Positions 60,549-64,000 of a stretch of DNA of 64,000 bases are shown piece by piece. Each line of letters starts with the position of its first letter. Within the stretch, counting starts at the first letter, position 1. The notes under the pieces were generated by a model that had not been told where the DNA came from, did no database searches, and worked only from the letters and a program-made list of their open reading frames with translations. The translations under genes and the position numbers were made by a program. The stretch comes from CADEEN01 sp963840805 (GTDB lineage: Bacteria; Pseudomonadota; Gammaproteobacteria; Burkholderiales; Burkholderiaceae_C), in the NCBI GenBank assembly GCA_963840805.1, contig CAWJAJ010000017.1:1394144-1458143 (forward strand), written 5' to 3'.

Positions 60549-61001
60549 ATGCCCGGACTGCTCGTCATCGCCCACGCGCCGCTTGCATCGGCATTGCGCA
60601 GCGTCGCCGAGCATGTCTATCCGGACTGTGCGGGTTCGCTGGCCGCACTGGACGTCCGGGCCGAGATGTCCGTCGAGCAGGTCGAAGCCGATGCGGCCGC
60701 GCTGCTGGAGCGTATGGGCACGCCGGAAGTGCTGATCCTGACTGACGTATTCGGCGCCACGCCGTGCAACATCGCGCAGCGCCTCGCCGACGGGGTGCGC
60801 ATCAAGGTGGTCACCGGCGTCAGTGTGCCGATGCTGTGGCGCTCGCTGTGTTACCTCAATGAATCGCTCGACGATTTGGTGGTCCGCGCGCTGGCAGGCG
60901 CTACGCAAGGCGCAATGCAGGTCAGCCCGACTCGACCGCAGAACCAGGCGCGCAGCCCGACGGAAGTCGATGCAAAAAGCAGTCGTCACGATCAGCAATA
61001 A
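60549..61001 (+). CDS. PTS EIIA component, mannose type (regulatory PTS)
   Basis: A 150-residue EIIA-Man domain: MPGLLVIAHAPLASALRSV with the phosphorylated His9, then VLILTDVFGATPCNIAQRLA and VKVVTGVSVPMLWRSLCYLN. No EIIB or EIIC genes follow, only HPr and EI. Such incomplete systems in betaproteobacteria regulate carbon storage and nitrogen metabolism rather than transport sugar. Its 3' end overlaps the HPr gene by 32 bases. A GATAAT box lies at 60519-60524. Confidence 0.9.
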   Translation: MPGLLVIAHAPLASALRSVAEHVYPDCAGSLAALDVRAEMSVEQVEADAAALLERMGTPEVLILTDVFGATPCNIAQRLADGVRIKVVTGVSVPMLWRSLCYLNESLDDLVVRALAGATQGAMQVSPTRPQNQARSPTEVDAKSSRHDQQ

Positions 61002-61239
61002 GCTCGGGCTGCACGCCCGAGCGTCGGCCAAGCTCACCAAACTGGCGGGCGGTTTCGCTTGCGAAGTGCACATGAGCCGCAATGGCCGGCGCATCAATGC
61101 CAAGAGCATCATGGGCGTGATGATGCTTGCGGCAGGCCTCGGCAGCGAAGTCGAGATCGAGACCGACGGTGCCGACGAGGCAAAGGCCTTGCAGGCGATC
61201 GTCGCGCTGATCGCCGACCGCTTCGGCGAGGGCCAGTAA
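60970..61239 (+). CDS. ptsH: Phosphocarrier protein HPr
   Basis: An 89-residue HPr: MQKAVVTISNKLGLHARASA with His15 for phosphotransfer and Ser46 in RINAKSIMGVMMLAAG, the position phosphorylated by HPr kinase in organisms that have it. It starts at ATG 60970 inside the EIIA gene. The gap to ptsI is 152 bp. Confidence 0.95.
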   Translation: MQKAVVTISNKLGLHARASAKLTKLAGGFACEVHMSRNGRRINAKSIMGVMMLAAGLGSEVEIETDGADEAKALQAIVALIADRFGEGQ

Positions 61240-61391
61240 CCGACTCTGCCGGGTCGCTCGTTTGGCAGACGACGCGCCGATGCCGGAGGGGCAAACGAGG
61301 CGGCGCCGGCTTCAAGGCGGGCGAGATGCAGGGCGCCTCCTTCCTGCCATGTCGGCCCCGTGACCCCGCTGCCGCTGCTACAGTCTTCAGC

Positions 61392-63158
61392 ATGAGCATT
61401 CAGGTGTTCGGTCTGGCGGTGTCCCGTGGTGTTGCCATCGGCCGCGCCGTCCTGGTTGCGTCGGGGCGTATCGACGTGGCGCACTACTTCGTCGCGCCGT
61501 TTCAGGTCGAGGCCGAGGTCGCGCGGTTGGTCGATGCCCGTGATGCCGTGGCCGCCGAGTTTGTCGCGCTGCAGCGTGACATGCCCGCCGACGCGCCGCA
61601 GGAGCTTCCAGCGCTGATCGACGTGCATTTGATGCTCGTGCACGACGAGGCACTGACCGGTGCCGCGGGGCATTGGGTTCGCGAGCGCCACTACAACGCC
61701 GAGTGGGCGCTATCGGCGCAGCTGGAGGTGCTCGCGCGCCAGTTCGATGAGATGGAGGACGAATACCTGCGTGAGCGCAAGGCCGACCTCGAGCAGGTCA
61801 CCGAGCGCATCCTGACCGCGCTTTCGCGTGACGCGGATGGAGGCCGGCGCGCGCCCATGCCGGGTGCGCGGGATTTCGGTGGTGAGGAGCCACTGATCCT
61901 GGTTGCCAGTGATATCGCACCTGCGGACATGCTTCACTTCAAGCGCAGCGTCTTCACGGGATTCGTGACGGATGTAGGCGGCCGCACATCGCATACGGCC
62001 ATCGTCGCACGCAGCATGGACATCCCTGCCGTGGTGGGTGCGCGCGAGGCCAGCCGATTGATTCGGCAGGACGATTGGGTGGTCATTGACGGCGATTCAG
62101 GTGCGGTCATCGTGAACCCGCACCCGATCGTGCTTGAGGAGTACCGATTTCGTCAGCGCCAGGTTGAACTCGAGCTCGCGCGGCTCGATCGCCTTCGCCA
62201 CACCCCGGCGGTCACGCTCGATGGCGAGCCCATCGAGCTGCTGGCCAACATCGAACTACCTGAAGATGCGGCTGCCGCGCTCGACGCCGGCGCTGTCGGC
62301 GTCGGGCTCTTTCGCAGCGAATTCCTGTTCATGAACCGCGGGCAGGACCTGCCTGACGAAGACGAGCAGTTCGAGGCCTATCGCGCTGCCGTGCTGGCGA
62401 TGAAGGGCCTGCCGGTGACCATCCGCACGGTCGACATCGGCGCTGACAAGCCCCTCGATCGGCTGACGATCCACGAGCTGCGCCACGAACACACCTTGAA
62501 TCCGGCAATGGGCCTGCGCGCGATCCGCTGGAGCCTCGCGGAGCCCTCGATGTTCCGCCGGCAACTGCGGGCCATCCTGCGGGCAAGCGCGTACGGCAAG
62601 GTCAAGTTGCTGCTGCCGATGGTGGCGCACCTAAGTGAAGCGAGGTTGACGCTCGAGGCATTGACGCGCGCCAAGCAACAACTGCGCGACGCGGGGCGCG
62701 CCTTCAACGAAGTCGAGATCGGCGCGATGATCGAAGTGCCTGCGGCGGCCTTGATGCTGGATAGCCTGCTGCAACACTTCGACTTCGTGTCGATCGGCAC
62801 GAATGACCTGATCCAGTACACGCTGGCGATTGACCGCGCGGACGAGCGGGTTGCCCATCTGTACGACCCTTGGCATCCAGCCGTGGTCGGGCTCATTGCC
62901 GCGACGATTGCAAAGTCGCGGGCAGCAGGCAAGGCTGTCAGCGTATGCGGTGAAATGGCCGGCGATCCGGCATTCACACCGATGTTGTTGGCCATGGGCC
63001 TGCGCAGCTTCTCGATGCACCCCCGGCAGATCGCCGCCGTCAAACAAGCGGTGCTGCGCGCTGACACGCAGCGGCTGCACGCCGTATTGCCGAAGGTGTT
63101 GTGCTCAGAAGAGCCACAGCAGGCGGCTGACCTCGCCTTTCTTGCTCAGCGCACGTAG
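61392..63158 (+). CDS. ptsI: Phosphoenolpyruvate-protein phosphotransferase (Enzyme I)
   Basis: A 588-residue Enzyme I that transfers phosphate from phosphoenolpyruvate to HPr. His201 in VGGRTSHTAIVARSMDIPAV is the phosphorylated residue and Cys519 in SVCGEMAGDPAFTPMLLAMG is the catalytic C-terminal cysteine; GVGLFRSEFLFMNRGQDLPD, PVTIRTVDIGADKPLDRL and FVSIGTNDLIQYTLAIDRAD are conserved. Start ATG 61392. It completes the EIIA-HPr-EI set with no sugar permease, so it most likely works as a regulatory phosphorelay. Confidence 0.95.
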   Translation: MSIQVFGLAVSRGVAIGRAVLVASGRIDVAHYFVAPFQVEAEVARLVDARDAVAAEFVALQRDMPADAPQELPALIDVHLMLVHDEALTGAAGHWVRERHYNAEWALSAQLEVLARQFDEMEDEYLRERKADLEQVTERILTALSRDADGGRRAPMPGARDFGGEEPLILVASDIAPADMLHFKRSVFTGFVTDVGGRTSHTAIVARSMDIPAVVGAREASRLIRQDDWVVIDGDSGAVIVNPHPIVLEEYRFRQRQVELELARLDRLRHTPAVTLDGEPIELLANIELPEDAAAALDAGAVGVGLFRSEFLFMNRGQDLPDEDEQFEAYRAAVLAMKGLPVTIRTVDIGADKPLDRLTIHELRHEHTLNPAMGLRAIRWSLAEPSMFRRQLRAILRASAYGKVKLLLPMVAHLSEARLTLEALTRAKQQLRDAGRAFNEVEIGAMIEVPAAALMLDSLLQHFDFVSIGTNDLIQYTLAIDRADERVAHLYDPWHPAVVGLIAATIAKSRAAGKAVSVCGEMAGDPAFTPMLLAMGLRSFSMHPRQIAAVKQAVLRADTQRLHAVLPKVLCSEEPQQAADLAFLAQRT

Positions 63159-63324
63159 CGCGACGGCCACGAAGCACGGGGCGCAGGAGGCACGGCCAGC
63201 GAGTCAAGTGCCGAACGGCTGCGCGGCCCGCCAGTGCTATAGTGCAAGGCTTCGCGGCGCCCGCGGCTTCTCAACGGCGCAGCGATGGAGCGCAGGCCGA
63301 CCGCGAAGAACGAAAGCCTACTGC

Positions 63325-63354
63325 TTGACACGGGATTAAGAAGCATCAGATAAT
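63325..63354 (+). promoter_or_regulatory. rrn promoter: consensus -35 and -10
   Basis: TTGACA (63325-63330, perfect consensus) and GATAAT (63349-63354), 18 bp apart. The start of transcription would be about 63361. Strength and position, 180 bp before 16S, fit an rRNA operon promoter. Confidence 0.75.
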
Positions 63355-63398
63355 CCCATCCTTCGCTGAACGAGAGTCAGCAGCGCCGAAACGGCGCA

Positions 63399-63409
63399 GT
63401 TCTTTAACA
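63399..63409 (+). promoter_or_regulatory. boxA antitermination signal
   Basis: GTTCTTTAACA, close to the bacterial boxA consensus TGCTCTTTAACA. It lies in the rRNA leader, where NusB/NusE bind nascent RNA to prevent Rho termination. Confidence 0.8.
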
Positions 63410-63539
63410 AACTACAGCCGATAAGCGTGAGCGTTTGAAGGCGAGTGCCAGAGTCGAAAGATTCAGGTCTCATGACCTTAAACGCTCATGGAAATTGAAG
63501 TGAAGTTCACTTCGATTCCTAAGAGCAAATTCAAGATCG

Positions 63540-64000
<461 letters not shown>

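Larger units (their letters stand above)
63159..63539 (+). promoter_or_regulatory. rRNA operon promoter and leader region
   Basis: 381 bp between ptsI and 16S rRNA. It contains a TATAGT -10-like box at 63238-63243, the main promoter candidate at 63325-63354, an antitermination boxA at 63399-63409 and an AT-rich leader up to the mature 16S 5' end. No protein-coding gene is seen. Confidence 0.75.

Overview
The window comes from a GC-rich betaproteobacterium of the order Burkholderiales. The partial 16S rRNA gene at the right end reads like the Leptothrix / Rubrivivax / Methylibium / Ideonella lineage. Protein content fits: a Cys-poor DksA, a fused isobutyryl-CoA mutase (IcmF), HslV with a short N-terminal leader and a LiuR-type MerR regulator. 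The genes are chromosomal and mostly housekeeping. I see no prophage, transposase, integrase or CRISPR array.

Layout. 0-10 kb (mostly minus strand) is an acyl-CoA and acetate block: two acyl-CoA dehydrogenases (one a likely isovaleryl-CoA dehydrogenase), a thiolase, AceK, a beta-carbonic anhydrase, a hotdog thioesterase and a LiuR-like regulator, with a divergent metallo-beta-lactamase-fold gene on the plus strand. 10-18 kb (minus) holds envelope and translation genes: a YgjP-like metallopeptidase, plsC, gmhB, glyS-glyQ, lnt and corC. 18-24 kb (plus) holds a CobW-type metallochaperone, dksA, a STAS-like protein and hslVU. 24-29 kb holds coaX, an unknown gene and icmF. 29-35 kb (minus) is a catabolic operon: a saccharopine-dehydrogenase-family gene, both subunits of a 3-oxoacid CoA-transferase, a PcaF-like thiolase, a branched-chain-amino-acid-type binding protein and a small monooxygenase-fold gene, with a divergent Lrp/AsnC regulator. 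35-41 kb (plus) carries an HD-GYP protein, a cyclopropane synthase and four overlapping small genes. 41-49 kb holds ruvB, a copper chaperone, ruvA with a two-component system, phoH-ybeY, corA and hemB. 49-63 kb (mostly plus) holds a candidate small RNA, a VanZ-like gene, a ferredoxin, dacC, a D-amino-acid transaminase, ybeD, lipB-lipA, a CaiB-type CoA-transferase, an MFS transporter and a PTS regulatory triad (EIIA, HPr, EI). It ends at the rRNA promoter and the start of 16S rRNA.

Three things stand out. First, a family of GC-rich palindromic repeats (about 70-95 bp, core CCCCCCGAGGGGG, ending in GGGGCGGCCCGGCG) occurs between genes and also, in frame, inside glyQ, aceK and icmF. Second, a 22-bp sequence is shared exactly (as reverse complements) by the liuR/MBL intergenic region and the icmF upstream region, which suggests one MerR-type regulon joining leucine/isovalerate and isobutyryl-CoA metabolism. 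Third, a plausible unannotated small RNA with its own promoter and terminator lies between hemB and the VanZ gene.

Sequence quality warning: many conserved genes between 0.7 and 39.3 kb carry single-base frameshifts, almost all +1 insertions, while 39.5-63 kb is essentially clean. The broken genes are otherwise well conserved and their lengths become normal once the extra bases are removed, so I read them as sequence errors rather than pseudogenes and annotate each as one gene.
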